DNA from: Aurelia coerulea | Taxonomy: Eukaryota > Cnidaria > Scyphozoa > Semaeostomeae > Ulmaridae | Length of the DNA: 64,000 bases | Reading direction: 5' to 3' | NCBI GenBank assembly: GCA_039566865.1 | Contig: CM076962.1 | Span: 3,590,743-3,654,742 of the forward strand | Shown: in pieces, positions 1 through 13,279 of the stretch | Layout of the letters: every line of letters starts with the position of its first letter | How positions within the stretch are numbered: position 1 is the first letter of the stretch | Program-made: the position numbers and the translations under genes | The notes under the pieces: generated by a model | The model's database searches: none | What the model saw: the letters and a program-made list of their open reading frames with translations, nothing else | What the model was told of the DNA's origin: nothing

Positions 1-539
1 GGCAATATATATATATTCTTTAAATTCACACACATTAGCTGTTGTTTTTTGTCGTATTGCAGTGTTTCTGCCTTCAAATTTATTCATTCATTTGTCACTG
101 CAAGCATCTTCGGATCCAACGATCGACGCTGGTATCGTGGCATTTCCTTTTTCAAATCATTTCATCCTTTAACTGATGCCCGTAGTTAATAAGGTTAGAC
201 TGTCTGTAGCTTGTCCCACAAAATTCATTCAACGTTTGTTTGAATATCGTGTGCGTGTCGCGAGAAAGGTAACAGATCTGGTCGAGCCTAACGATGAAAA
301 TTTCACTTCAATCAATATGAAATCAATTTTAAAACGTTTTTTGATAGTTAACTTGCGCATAGAATCCTTCTTTCTTGATATTGGACCTTAAAAGTTGAAC
401 TATTGATTTTGAAATTTAAAATGTGCCTGCACCTCCAAACCAGAGCTTTGGCGTTTGGGCCTAAGCAAAGTCCTGAATCAAAGCGAATACGTGTCAACAA
501 TAGACTTGATAGAATGGAACAAAAATTAGATTATGTTAT
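1..539. other. Intronic sequence, nothing recognised
   Basis: No VPS13 exon or repeat boundary seen. A short open stretch from ATG 421 (GPKQSPESKRIRVNNRLDRM) has no support. Confidence 0.5.
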
Positions 540-546
540 GTTACAT

Positions 547-923
547 CAAGGGCGCCTACCTTGTACTGTACTCGTAACCTAGTTCACAGAGTAATTGGTG
601 TCCTGTGACCCAGTCCTGTTAATCTGCGTATTTTCTAGTTACAGGGATTTTCAAATTCTAACGTCTGTTAGTGTTAACCAATCAAATATCACGCTGTCTG
701 ATTCCCTGTGGGCAACTTGTATAACAGTTGATCTCGTATTACATCAACACCGGAATTTGAAACCACAAAGTTATTCATACGTCATCTCGACCTTGAGAGG
801 ACTGACTCTGTGTACTGCTGGGTCACGGTACGGTTCTGGGACACTCTCTGTACTGGGTCACAGAACACCAATTACTCTACAGTACTGGGAATAAACACAC
901 TTCGTACAAGGTAGGCGCCCTTG
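547..923. mobile_element. hAT-like MITE
   Basis: 377 bp with perfect 20-bp terminal inverted repeats caagggcgcctaccttgtac, flanked by gttacat at 540-546 and 924-930 (7 identical bases, 8 with one mismatch). Internal inverted segment ggtgtcctgtgacccag / ctgggtcacagaacacc. Confidence 0.88.
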
Positions 924-956
924 GTTACATTTGCCAGAAGACTATTAAACACTTAC

Positions 957-1141
957 TTAGTTCGATGATAGCATCCTCCAAACTGACAATCGGCACACCA
1001 AGACTTCGTTTGATTTTTAGCAAATCCGGCGTCAATCGACCTGTCGTTAGTAAGCTGAGCTTCGCTTCCGTTGCCCCCAAGACCAGCCTCTCAAAATAAA
1101 TTTTTCTGCCAGTTGTGTTGCGATTTTGTGTCTCTAATATT
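957..1141 (-). CDS. VPS13: VPS13 exon 30
   Basis: Encodes GRKIYFERLVLGATEAKLSL, LTPDLLKIKRSLGVPIVSLE and DAIIEL. Phase 2 in, phase 1 out; acceptor tttcaacttcag, donor gtaagt. The next exon must lie left of the window. Confidence 0.88.
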
Positions 1142-4100
1142 CTGAAGTTGAAATGAAAGGTGGTGAAAGGTGGTGAAAGGTTGCTTTAGGCATAGTTACA
1201 TTTTAGCAGATCCTGTATCACTCCTAAAAACTTTACGGAAAAAGGCGTTTCACAACATACATTTTGATATCCCAAAAGCGGAATTTGAGTTATCAGACAG
1301 CATAACTTCCTTTTAATTGCTCGTAGCGCCAACTTAGATGTCGCATTGCTAAAACATTTAAATATGTAGAAAGATTTTGAGATAAGTGATTTTAGCCACA
1401 CGTACAAAAACTGATTTATTTATCATTTTGAGATAAGTCTGTCACAATCAATTTTTGTTACATTGCACAGGAACAAGCCCTATCAACAATGATTCAAAAA
1501 AGTAAACGACACTAACGCTCTTTGAAGTTAAATCAAAACTACATTTGCTAAATTCTGAACCATTATTTTCAGTTAGGCCATCCAGTTAATTGAAAATGTG
1601 AAATTTGAGGACACTTTACAAACCTTTGGCTGTTATAGATATCAAAATCCTCTGATTTCAAAGCATTTTCAGATCCTTGACCACTACCAAAATATTGCAA
1701 CAATTTCAGCAGAGTACGATCTTCAAGCAGGATTGTCATACGACGCAGATCAAAGTCAAATTTCTGAAAAAGAAATGATAGAAAGTACTGATATAAAATG
1801 TGAAAATTTGTCTATCATCGTTGAAGATTTGCAACTGGCAGTTTTACTGAGCATCCTGGCGATGGTGGAAAGGAAAAAACGTTCAAATTCACTGAAAATT
1901 TAATTTCTCACCAAGGTAAGCAATTTCAATCTCCCCCCCCCCCCTCCCCCAGAGTGAATTCGCAGATCTTAGATATACATCTGTCTTTGTTGGCATTTTT
2001 ATGCGTACAATCAAAACCTGCTTAGCTATACACAAGATTTTCGGCGTCAAAGAAGTGTTCCCTCTTTTCTTGCTCGTACCAATATCATAATTTGCGTATA
2101 AGCTCTTCACCCGAAACTCGCAATGCTCACCATCTTACAGTCTTCCAAACACGGGAACTGACCTGAGGTGACCTATGAAAGTTTCAATTAATGGCCAGAA
2201 ATGTTTCTTTTATAGAAGTGCACAACTGTGGAATAGCCTCTCAGCCAAGTCAAAGCAGGAATCCTCTCAGTATGCAGGCCAGGATAAATCATACATTGGA
2301 CCAATTTCAAATATTTTTTGATTGATCTTTTGTCAATATCCTATATTATTCTTGGTTATTTTTTGTCGATTTTTCGGATGCCTGCTTATTGATATATTTA
2401 CGATTTCTTGAAAATTGTTTTTGCCTGCGGACTGCCCAAAAAGATCGAAAAACAGTGGTCAAATTTTCTAAAGACTGAACTTGGCAGAATAAAGAAAGTG
2501 CTCCTCGAAATGACAAGGGAATTGGAATGGATTATGTCGCACGAGCGGTCGTTTAATGATTGCACAACATTAGTATCACTTTTATCAATACAAAGACTTT
2601 CAATTTTTATTATTTCTTTGAAATGATACTTGCTAGCTACTGTAGTCCGTGCCTGTAGGGAATTAGGTAGTAGGTCTTCGCATCAAAAAGTCCTAAATTT
2701 ACACGCTTGTTTGAAATATTTTTCAATTCCCTACATGCAAAAACTACAGTATAGCAAGTATCCTTTCAAAGATCCATTCAAAAGTCCCTAGTCATTTCGA
2801 GGAGCACTTTCCCTTATTTTGCCAAGTTCAGTCTTCAGAAAATTTGATCACTGTTTTTCGATCTTTTTGGGCAGTCCGCAAGCAAAAAATTTCAAGAAAT
2901 CGTAAATAAATCGATAAGTAGGCATTTGAAAAGCAACAAAAAATAACCCAGAATAATATAGGATATTGACAAAAGAACAAATCAAAAATAATTGAAATTG
3001 GTCCAGTGTATGATTTATCGTGGCCTGTGGAAAGTGGGAACTTTTTTCTGGCCCATCCGGTATATATATGAAATATACAATATGAGCTGCCCTTCAAGTA
3101 GACTTGCCCCAAGTTTATCTCATCCGTCCGTTTACCGTTCCCTTTACGGTAGTTCCTGGATCCGCCATTTCCTGGATCCGCCATTCCAACATTCCACCCA
3201 GAGAGCTCGAGAGATCTCTGGGTGGAATGTTGGAATGGCGGATCCAGGAAATGGTGGATCCAGGATCTACCGTAAAGGGAACGGTAGACGGATGGAAGAG
3301 ATAGACTTGGGGCAAGTCTACCCTTCAAGCAGATTAATAATCTGACATTCTCGAACTTATACATCACCACAGACATGTCAGGTCGCCCTCCAAACAGACA
3401 GATTTGAAAGAGAATTCCGGGCGCTTGACAAAAGAAATTTAGAACCAAGCATTACCCGATAGATATCAACATTGGCATATGAACTCTCTTCCAAGCAGAT
3501 TGATAATTCGATGGCGGGTGTTTCTCGAACAGTTTCAGCCTTTGATGACAATGGCGTTGGAAATAATAACACTTGATACGAACTCCCGAATAGCTGGTTG
3601 TCAACCTATGAATGAAAAAACGATCAATATGAGTATGGCTGGGGATAGGATACTCAGAAGAATCATGTTCTTTCCGATAAAAATGTACAAGCATGTTACT
3701 AATTACTATACCAACAAACGTATTCTACAATTCTACAATTCAACAATTCTAGCAAATAAAAAGACTTTGATTTACTTACTTGAACATTATCGACAGTGAA
3801 TTCCAATGATTTATTCTTGCGGTTGCTCAAATAGTCTAGCTGTATTCGATTGAAGGTTGCAAAGACGATTTCTTCCGGCACTGAATTAATGACCGACATT
3901 CCGAAACCATGTGCTAGGCTGATGCTTACCTGCAGTAACAAAAGATATCTTTTCAATACCGGGTGAACCAGAAGAAAAATTCATAGCACTAAGAGTACTG
4001 GATGGATTGGAATGAATCAATATTTGCTTGACAGCCAAAAGATTGAAGCACCTTGGTGATTTTTATCGCTTTCTTATGAGCAATGTAAAAATTGGTAAAT

Positions 4101-7100
4101 TAAAGTTTACAAAAACTGTGTGGTTACAAAATGACAAAAAAAGGCCTAAAATACGTGATCAAATGATAAAGGACTCCTCGCTCAGAACAACAGATGCATG
4201 CAATTTCTCATGGGTGAGAGATATCGTCTGCACATTTATTGCCATGGTATTGAAAATCTTTAGTATCTGTTTGAGAATCTATGTCTTATTACTCTTGAGA
4301 GAAGTGAAACGCCTGCGAATATTGTTCAGTGTGAGGAGAGTCCTAACGATTTGATCAAGTGTTTTGGGCCCCTTTTCAGTCTTATTGCAACCATGAAATC
4401 TTCGTAAAGTTGAATTCACCTATATTTGCAGTGCTCGTAAGAAGACGAGAAAAATCACAAAAATACTTTGACCTTTTGGGATTTAACTAGAATTTGAATC
4501 ATTCAAATCCATGAAGGACTTGTGGTGCTACTAATTTTCGAATGTGGGAACTTTTTTCTGGCTCACCCGGTATGTGAGAATAAATGAACGTACACATGAC
4601 AAGTAACAAAGCATTCTTGTTTGAAATGAAAATTTTCATTTACCGGGTGTCCCAAAAAAGTACCGCCGTTTGAAATATTGCCAAAATTTGATTATCAAAC
4701 CTATTATAAAGTTTTCTTTTGGATCCCTTTAGTCCATGATCCAAATATATTCAAAGATTATTAAATGTATGTTTTCATTAATTAAAGGGCATGAAATAAC
4801 GCATTGAAAAGCCTCATTCTGAGCAATATTATTTGAGCAACATTCTTAATCTGAAGAGCAATTACAGTGATCTTTTTCATTATCCTTCAAGTCTACAATA
4901 GTAGTTAACATTTCATTCTGATCTTTATGACCAAACTAGAAACTTAATATACAAAAAGAAGTTTCTCACGCAATCATCGGTACTTTTTGCAGTTTGCTTC
5001 AAAACCACGCACCACTAAAAAGAACTAAATTCACTAATCTAAAAGCAAATCAAAAGATCAGCTATGTCTGGAAAAATAATTTGGTCTTTCGTTAACTTGC
5101 TAAAAAAAGAAATTTGAAGATCGGCCTTTTAATAAAATTTTGGTGATTTTTTAAACAGGAGTACTTTTTTGGGACACCCGGTATATTAAAAAGATAATTT
5201 TGGCATATGCCTTGTTTAACAGCGAGCATACTAAATAAGATTTTAAAACTTACTATACTGAAATCGGCTAGCCCGTTCTGAGGTGAGTAAAAATTTTGCT
5301 CGAGACAGCCTATTCAAGAAACCTTAAAAAATATTGCAAAATCACGGTTAAGTTTGCCTAAGATTTCGGTCCAATAACAATGACAAACAAGCTTTCGACT
5401 TCAGGAGGATGAACATGCCGTTTTTAGCAAGGAGTACAACGAAATTATTCCGCAAAAATGCATCCTACTAAGAGGATAACCCCTTTTTAGCAAGCAAAGT
5501 TAAGGCAGAAAGGAGACGAGAGTCAATCACGATTTGCAGCGTTTGAAGGTTTTTTGAACCAACTTTTTCCAGAAAATTCCCCATTTTTTTCAGCAATTTA
5601 TTCTGAAGTAGGCTGGAAGTATTTCTAGCTACTTAAAGCTAAGTTAAGCCCACTATGTATGCCGCATCCACGCATGGGACCCCTAGTTTAACGTCCCTTC
5701 CGAAGGACGGCGAGGTGAGTTGTGAGGTCAGGCCTCCGAGAGGTCACTTATTCGGAGTTGACCTAAGTCGACCGAGCTTAACTTCAGTCACCTGACGGAA
5801 ACTGTATAAGCCAGGGGCGGATTTAGCGTGAGTTCCATGAGTTCGAGAACTTAGTCAAGATTTCGCAGATTTGTCTCTGAGAATAGAATGATGATAATTA
5901 TGAAAAAATCAAGACAAATCTTAAAAATAGCATTTTAAGGTAATCTAAAGGGCGTGGCTGCAAAATATTTCCCGGGAGAGTACCCTCGGATCCCCTAATT
6001 TTTGGCTGGCTCACCTCATTATTTCAGGACAGGGTGCCTGATTTTCTAATCTAATTAAAAATGCCCATTATCAATTTGCCGATACTATCACTTAAAAACG
6101 GACAATGATGAATCTATTAATATCCAAAAATGAATTTCACGGCAACCTCGTAAGTTTTGTTGAAAAGAGAATCAATAACAGAAACACAGCCATAAGAAAG
6201 TGATTAAGGTTTGAAATTAAACAGTTTCTGATTCAAGATAACCTTACCTCTAACTCAGAATCATAAGGTGAAGTTTGTGCAGATAACGTAAAGTACTGAG
6301 CTGAGTTCTCTCGTTTCTCAACAAGCGTCCAGTCGCGTTCTGTATCACCAGCCTAAAAGGAATGATTTACAAGAACTTTAATGGTTTACAATTTACAAGA
6401 ACTTCATTCTCTCGGCAATTTGAGCCTACAGTGATAAAATTGTTCAAGACTATAGAACCTATCTTGCAACCTTTTGCCATCAACGGGTACAATAACTTTA
6501 CTGGTAATTCCAACAAGTCTCGACTTCCTTTACTTCTGATCTCGATTACACCGCCCTGAGATATCGGGTCTGACTTGATGACGAAATCGAAAAATATTGA
6601 AAAATTATAAAAATTCGTTGGGAACCGGAAAAATTTCAATTGGCAAAATAAGAAACCTTGTCGTAAATAATGATACGAAAGATTTATGAAAACCAAAGTC
6701 AGATGGTGGTCTGGGATCAAAGTTCAATTTGATAATAAACTCTGGAGATCTTGGGGTATGCTTCAAAACCAGCCAGCTCGTGAAAGCAAAGCTCAGATTC
6801 CTCTATTTTTAAAGCAATTTCTAGATTTTGGGCTGGACGTATTTCTAGCTAGTTAAAGCTAATTTAAGCCCACTGTGCATGCCGTATCCAGGCATGGGAC
6901 CCCTAGTTTAACGTCCATTCCGAAGGACGGCGAAGTGTGCTGCGACGTCAGGCTTCCAAAAGTCACGCATCCGTAGTTTGACCTCACTCGACCGAGCTTA
7001 ACTTTAGTAACCTCACGAAAACTATATAAGCCGCTCGGCCACTAAATACCTCTGCTATTTGGTCTTTGACCAAAAAACACGAAAGTCCTTTTCAAAATCG

Positions 7101-10100
7101 GTTGCTTATTCAATCTTTGATATTTTTTTCGAGACAAGTTTCAGTTTTAATTGTCTAAACGACGACCAGGTACAGTTAAGCCTCTTATTATTGAAATCAT
7201 GAGCCTATGAAAAATCGAGAGCATTGGTAAGCGACACAGAAACGTTCAAAATGTTTCTCACATTACAGGGCCTCTGCAAGTTTCGTTCAAACAGGTTCAA
7301 AGACAGAGATCCCAGAAAGATTTCAGATTAAAGAACCGGAATTCGTGAAGATATGCAAAATCTCAAAATTATGTCCCACAGTGTGTAAAGAGAATTTCCT
7401 ACTTCTCTGGTGTCAAAGACTGGATAGATATCATTCGAGAAAAAAGAAATCAATCGCTCCTTTTGAAACAGGTTTTTGGCACGTATCTTTTGGACCCACA
7501 TGGTAGAGCAACGCATTATACTAACAAGAGCAGATTTTGTAATACAATAGCAAAAGTTGCGTTTGATTGACACCTCAATTCAAAGCGATTAGCGGCTGCA
7601 GACAAAGGAAATTCTCTCAACCAATAATTCAAAACAAACAAAGCCGCTTTCGCTATAAGCACATAACTTGCCACCTTGAAAAACCATCTTTCGCTTGCAC
7701 AAGGCGAGAGTTTGCCCTACCAGTTTTCGGGGAAACTTTTGCGGCTTTGATTTTTGTTTTGAATTATTGGTTGAGAGAATTTCCTTTGTCTGCAGCCGCT
7801 AATCGCTTTGAATTGAGGTGTCCCAATCAATGATGTATTATTGTTTGATTGCTTACATGTCCATAACCAATGAACCGATTTTCAAAAACTTTGCTTTATT
7901 TGATTGCCTAAAGGCTAAATTGTATTTTAAGATATTGGTTGCGGTTTTACCACGGCGTTTTCATTTCGAAAAGAAGATCGATAAACTTACTCAAATTCAA
8001 GCCTTAGATGGCATGAGAAAGAAACGGCCTATTTTTCCAGTCAACATTTTAGTTGTGATGCAAAAGGCTGAACTCGTATTCGTATTCTCTGAACTCGGTA
8101 TTAACTGAATTCGTATTCTCTGAACGCCATATATTCTATCAACGACATATAAGTTCAGCCTTTTGCATCACATCTAAAATGTTGACTGGCAAAGAAGGCC
8201 GTTTCTTTTTCATGTTATCTAAGGCTTGAATTTGAGCAGCTTTATCAATCTTCTTTTCGACTTGAAGAACTCGGCCTAAACCACAGCCAACATCCTCAAA
8301 TACAATTTAGCCTTTCGGCAATTGGATAAACAAAAGTTTTTGAAAATCAGTTTATTGGTTATGGAGATATAAGCAATCAAACGATAATACATCATTTTGG
8401 GAGAAACGGTATAAATCATGATAAATGAATAAACGAAATGAGTAATTACCAAATCATCACAAGCGTCGGTTATCCGGACCACTCTTGTCGGTCCATCAGT
8501 AGCAACTCGGACAACAAGTGCACCGGACCCAGGTCGTAGTTTGTGTTTGCATAGGCAATATTCTGCAGGGATTTTGATTGAACTCTTCCTTTTCAACGGT
8601 CCCAAAACAGCAGCATATCCTATGATTCAGAAGAAAGTTTGAGTATGAACGAAATCTTTATGCATCCTTCTAACAAATAAGAAATAATGCTTAAAGGGAC
8701 TGCACAACCCGTCCTCTCTGCGTGGTTCTGCGTGTCAAATCATCGAATGTGTTTAGGCTAAACGCAGCATAGCTAATGGCGATTTTGCACAGAGAATAGT
8801 AATCCAAAGTATCTGCGACAATCTTGGTGACCGAAGCTTTGGTGGAGGATTTGTTCCATTTTTTTAAAGCCGAATATTTGAAAAATTTAATGGATATCAA
8901 AAGTCCCATCACATTTCGTAGACAAAGGCCTAGACAAGAAAACATTGCAATGAAACTTACGTAGAAGCTACGATGAAACTGGCCGCCATTAAAAACCTAA
9001 GGCCTTGGTAACGTGCGCGGGTTGTCTCGTACATTTCCATTGTTTACTAAAATCTTGTATTACCCCTTTAAGGTTTGAAAAACAACGAAGTGTGAAAACC
9101 ATGCTGTTACTTTATTCAAAATTGTAGCCCTCGATGAACTATCTTTTCATAAATCTGATCAACTCGTAGCAAGAACATTTTCATTTTATATTCTTTAAAC
9201 ACGGTAACCCAGTCGACAAAGGTCGCCTTTCAAGGGGCCGTGAGAGTATGGCAATTCCACAGTTCCTACTTTCATTACTATTCAACGGCTGGGGACATCA
9301 GTTGGGGACACAAGAACAAAAGGTCGCTTTTCAGGGGGAACATGGGAGTATGGCAATTCTACAGTTCCTACTTTCATTACTATTCAACGGCTGGGGACAT
9401 TTTTGATGGGAATACCAGGCTGATTTTTATCAAATGTATGCATGTTTGTACAATATTTTAAATTATTACCTGACTGATGTTTCAAAAACGAGGCAATACA
9501 AGAATCCCGCCAATCCCATTGGCTAATCGCACATTTCCCGCGGTTTTTCCGTAGCCTTGTATAATGCGATACAAGGACGCAGTTTTGTCGCCACAGCAAC
9601 TGATTTAGAACTGTGAGATTTACAATAAACTTGAGCGACATAACAGTAACAAAATGCGTTTGACTAAATGATAAAAGACAAAATTAGAAGCTATCAGGTA
9701 ATAAAACTCATACTAATCGGTTTTGTCGTTGCACATGAAAATTGACAGACCTCGCAAGCTCCATTACCCTGGGTACCAGAGCCTAAAAATCTAAAAATAA
9801 AAAAAGAAAAAAATGCTTCTTTTTCTTCTCAGGTTTTCTTTTTCCAATTTTTAATTCTTAAATTTTTAGGCTCTGGTACCCAGGGTAAAGCTCCGTCTGT
9901 ACTTTTAAGACCTCGGGCTTTATATTTTCCTGTACAACACAAACCCAGTAGGTATGCGCATAGTACATAACAGGAGTAAATAAAATATCTGTTTTCAGCC
10001 TGGTATTAACAAAAGTTAAAAGGCTGAATTAGCATGCAAAAAAACTTCAAATGTGTATGTATAAGATTGTTGATGCAAGAGAGGTATACAGACCTTCGCG

Positions 10101-13100
10101 TAATCCTTTCATGCCATCTTGAGGCCTGACAGCCATATTAGGTAGTCCACATTTTAAGAAGCCATTCTGCAGAGACATCAAATAAAAGATTATTAACACA
10201 CGAGCATTGCTGTAGCCCGTAAAACCTCATTTATCTACAGACGCAGGCGCGCAGAAAACATCATAGCGAGGGCGCTTCTTGGCAAGAACAGAGAGACACT
10301 GTCTACAATTAAAGGACCCTTGGGAGCACTCACAGACTATCAACAACATTTTGGTTGTAGATTTAATAATAGTAGTAAATAACAGAAGTAAATAATTGTA
10401 GTAAATAACGATGCTCTATTGTTTTTAATTGTAAATATAGCACTTTCATGTAAATTTTAGTTCGTAAACAACCTAATTTGTATAAATTCTCGGCTGTCCT
10501 GAAAAGATTGATACTGAGGAAGATTTTATAATCGACACGTTTACAAGTTTTAAAACAGTTTTATTTCTCTATTTTCTGCTTCAGTTTTATTACAAAGATG
10601 GTCTAGTTTTCTATAATAATAGTAGTATCAAAAGTAGTATCTATAATACACGTTTTTTATAAGGAACTTGGATCAGCACTTTGTACTAAAAGTTTCTTAA
10701 TTTCACATGAAAATTGGGTGTTTTGGTAGTAAAAGTTTCTTAATTAGTTTTCAATTTTTTGGGGCCTAAAATTGCGTCATTGTTCGATGTTGAGCCTTTT
10801 TATCGACCAAGGGCTTCCATCTTGCATTGACATTGTCACCACGAATAAGCCATGCACATTAGGCAAAAGTTACCAATTTTAGCAGTCAGAAGTTGAAAAA
10901 AGATGAAGGTAGCTTTTGTTAGAGAGACATAAAAATAAGAGAGACATACAGAAATAAAATGTTAGTGTTTCTTAACTGTTCTTGAGCGTAGCACTAGAGT
11001 TTCTTACATTTTTGGTCATCGTATTACTAGTTTCTTATAAACCAGTTTCTTACAAAAAAAGCGTGCAGTAGTATTTAAATATTGAATAACAGTAGAGGCG
11101 CTATTTAAAAACAATAACTTTACATTACTTTTAAGAATAGAACTGTTTTATAGTTTTACTTTATTTTTATTCTCATGAGGGAAACCTCCTTGTTTAGTGC
11201 GTGTCTGGACATGAATTCACCGTATCACAAAGCTCATTGTTCGCTGTGGGAAACCTCTGTTGTTCTCTGTGGGAAATCCTTCTCTTGCGACAAAGCGCTT
11301 TCGTTGTGGCAGGTGGTGATCAGAAACAACCGTGCTTGTTGTAGAAAATCTGCGTGAACATGATCCTTACGGGCAAAGCTATTTTCGAGCGATGAGTTCA
11401 GACTCTAGGGGTTGTTTATGTAGTTTCACTGTTGCCCAAGCAAGGGTCGTGTGTTGGGAAAAACGAGCCTTGCTCGTCTGGGAAAATCAACGAAAGCGCT
11501 TCAAGTGCATTAAGCTTAAATGCAATTTAATTGGAGTTAATAAGAGGTGTGGGCCATCCATGGCGGTACTGCAATACCAGGACAACCCGTGCCCGCGGTG
11601 AAGCAAGCTTCAGACCGACGAGCTGGTTCCAAAAATCAGTTTAATAAAAGGGCATCCTTGGATGCCTATCAGATATTAAGCTGATAAGAACAGATACTAC
11701 ACTTGATCTTAGCCAAAAGGCCGAGAAGCGATAACGATTTTAATTTTGGGCAGAGAGGGTATCCAGCTGATTGATGAAATATCTGCGGACGTACAAAGCG
11801 GATGCGAGATTAAGCCATGGAATTGAGGTTTACTTTTAGCAGATGTTTTCAATTCTCATCATCCAGCCTTGCCTGTCGTATCACAATTGAAAAAAGCCTC
11901 TATGGACAGGTGGGATGAATGTGATAAGTCTAATCTATGTGTTTTGAGAAGTAATTACGAGTAAGAACATGTGCACATGATCATGACAAGAATTCTCAAG
12001 AATTCGTAAGGATTTTAAGAATTCTTCATGAACTGATACGAATTCTTGCGAATTCTTGAGTGACCCTAGAATTCTTAAACAAAACAGGGCACATTGTAAA
12101 ACAGTTCTTAATTAACTGAATGTTTTCGACCATGTATAAAGAAATTGAAATGAAATGAAATCAAAGAATTTTTATAAAAGTAAACATTTTCTCAATAAAT
12201 TCTTAAGAATTCTCAGGAATTCTTAAATACTCCTAAGAATTTTTAGGCTCAACCTTTTTTCAAAATTGTTTTCAAATTGTTAAAAATGAAGAAAACTCTC
12301 GAAATCTGAAGATGTTGATGAAGTTTTTAGAAAAATCCAGTAGTAGAATTATAACAAAATAGCTCGAGCTCTTGAAGCCATTCAGTTCAAAGATATGTCC
12401 CGAAAAAATTGTTCGATGTTTGATTAAATATCAAAAGATAATAAAATAATGAAGGGGCTCCCTGGCAAGGTAACCATATAGCTGAAATTTCAAATTAACT
12501 TTTGAAACCAGAAGCTAGCAAATCGGCTAAATATTGACAGAGTTACGAGCTTTTGAAGTTCAAAGTTTGTGCGAAAGCTGAAACCAAACGCCCGTAAATT
12601 GCATATTTTGTGAAAGTAGAATCTCGTTTATTCAAAGCAAATCAAATGGAATTTAAAAAGCATTTTCAATCAACTAGCTTTCTGTAGCATTGAATCAAGG
12701 TTATGGATGCTTACAGGAATCCTGTTGAGCTTAATTTGGAATGAGCCCGTCTCTCATCGATTAAGTTTTCATTCCATGTTTTTAGATTCTCGTATTCTTA
12801 AGTAAATTTTGGTAACGGTTACAAGAATTAAATTACTGTTAAAGTCCCATTTGGTTTGCCCTGATATCAACGAGAAGTAAAACATTGGGCAGTCTTCTTT
12901 TAACTCGATTTTGGGACGTCTTTTTGAAAAAACAAGCTAGTTAGGGGCGTCTGGTTTCAGCTTTCGCACAAACTTGAACTTCAAAAGCTTGTAACTCCGT
13001 GAATTCTTAGCGGATTCGCAAAATTCTGGCGTCAAAAATTAATTTAAAATCTTAGGAATAGGGAGATCTAACCCAGGAGCCTGTACGTTTGGTCGTTATT

Positions 13101-13219
13101 TTTTAATATTTAATAAAACATCGAACAATTTTTCTGGGACACACTGTAGGTCACACTAGTCTTACACCACCTTATCAAAGATTTCGAGCCTGTGCTAGTC
13201 TAATAATAATAATAATAAT

Positions 13220-13279
<60 letters not shown>

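Noticed and set aside
421..582. Short plus-strand frame from ATG 421
   Set aside because: 53 codons running into a MITE, no homology, no splice or promoter support.
2828..3448. 206-aa minus-strand open frame and mirror-image frames on both strands near 3100-3345
   Set aside because: Produced by the 3099-3320 palindrome and adjoining foldback element; the two strands encode near-identical peptides, the signature of an inverted repeat.
4028..4354. 108-aa plus-strand open frame
   Set aside because: Lies wholly inside one foldback MITE and has no recognisable domain; the related element at 17016 does not keep the frame.
8691..8945. 84-aa minus-strand open frame as a VPS13 exon
   Set aside because: It coincides with the TTAA-flanked element, shows no VPS13 motif, and exons 24 and 25 already join in phase.
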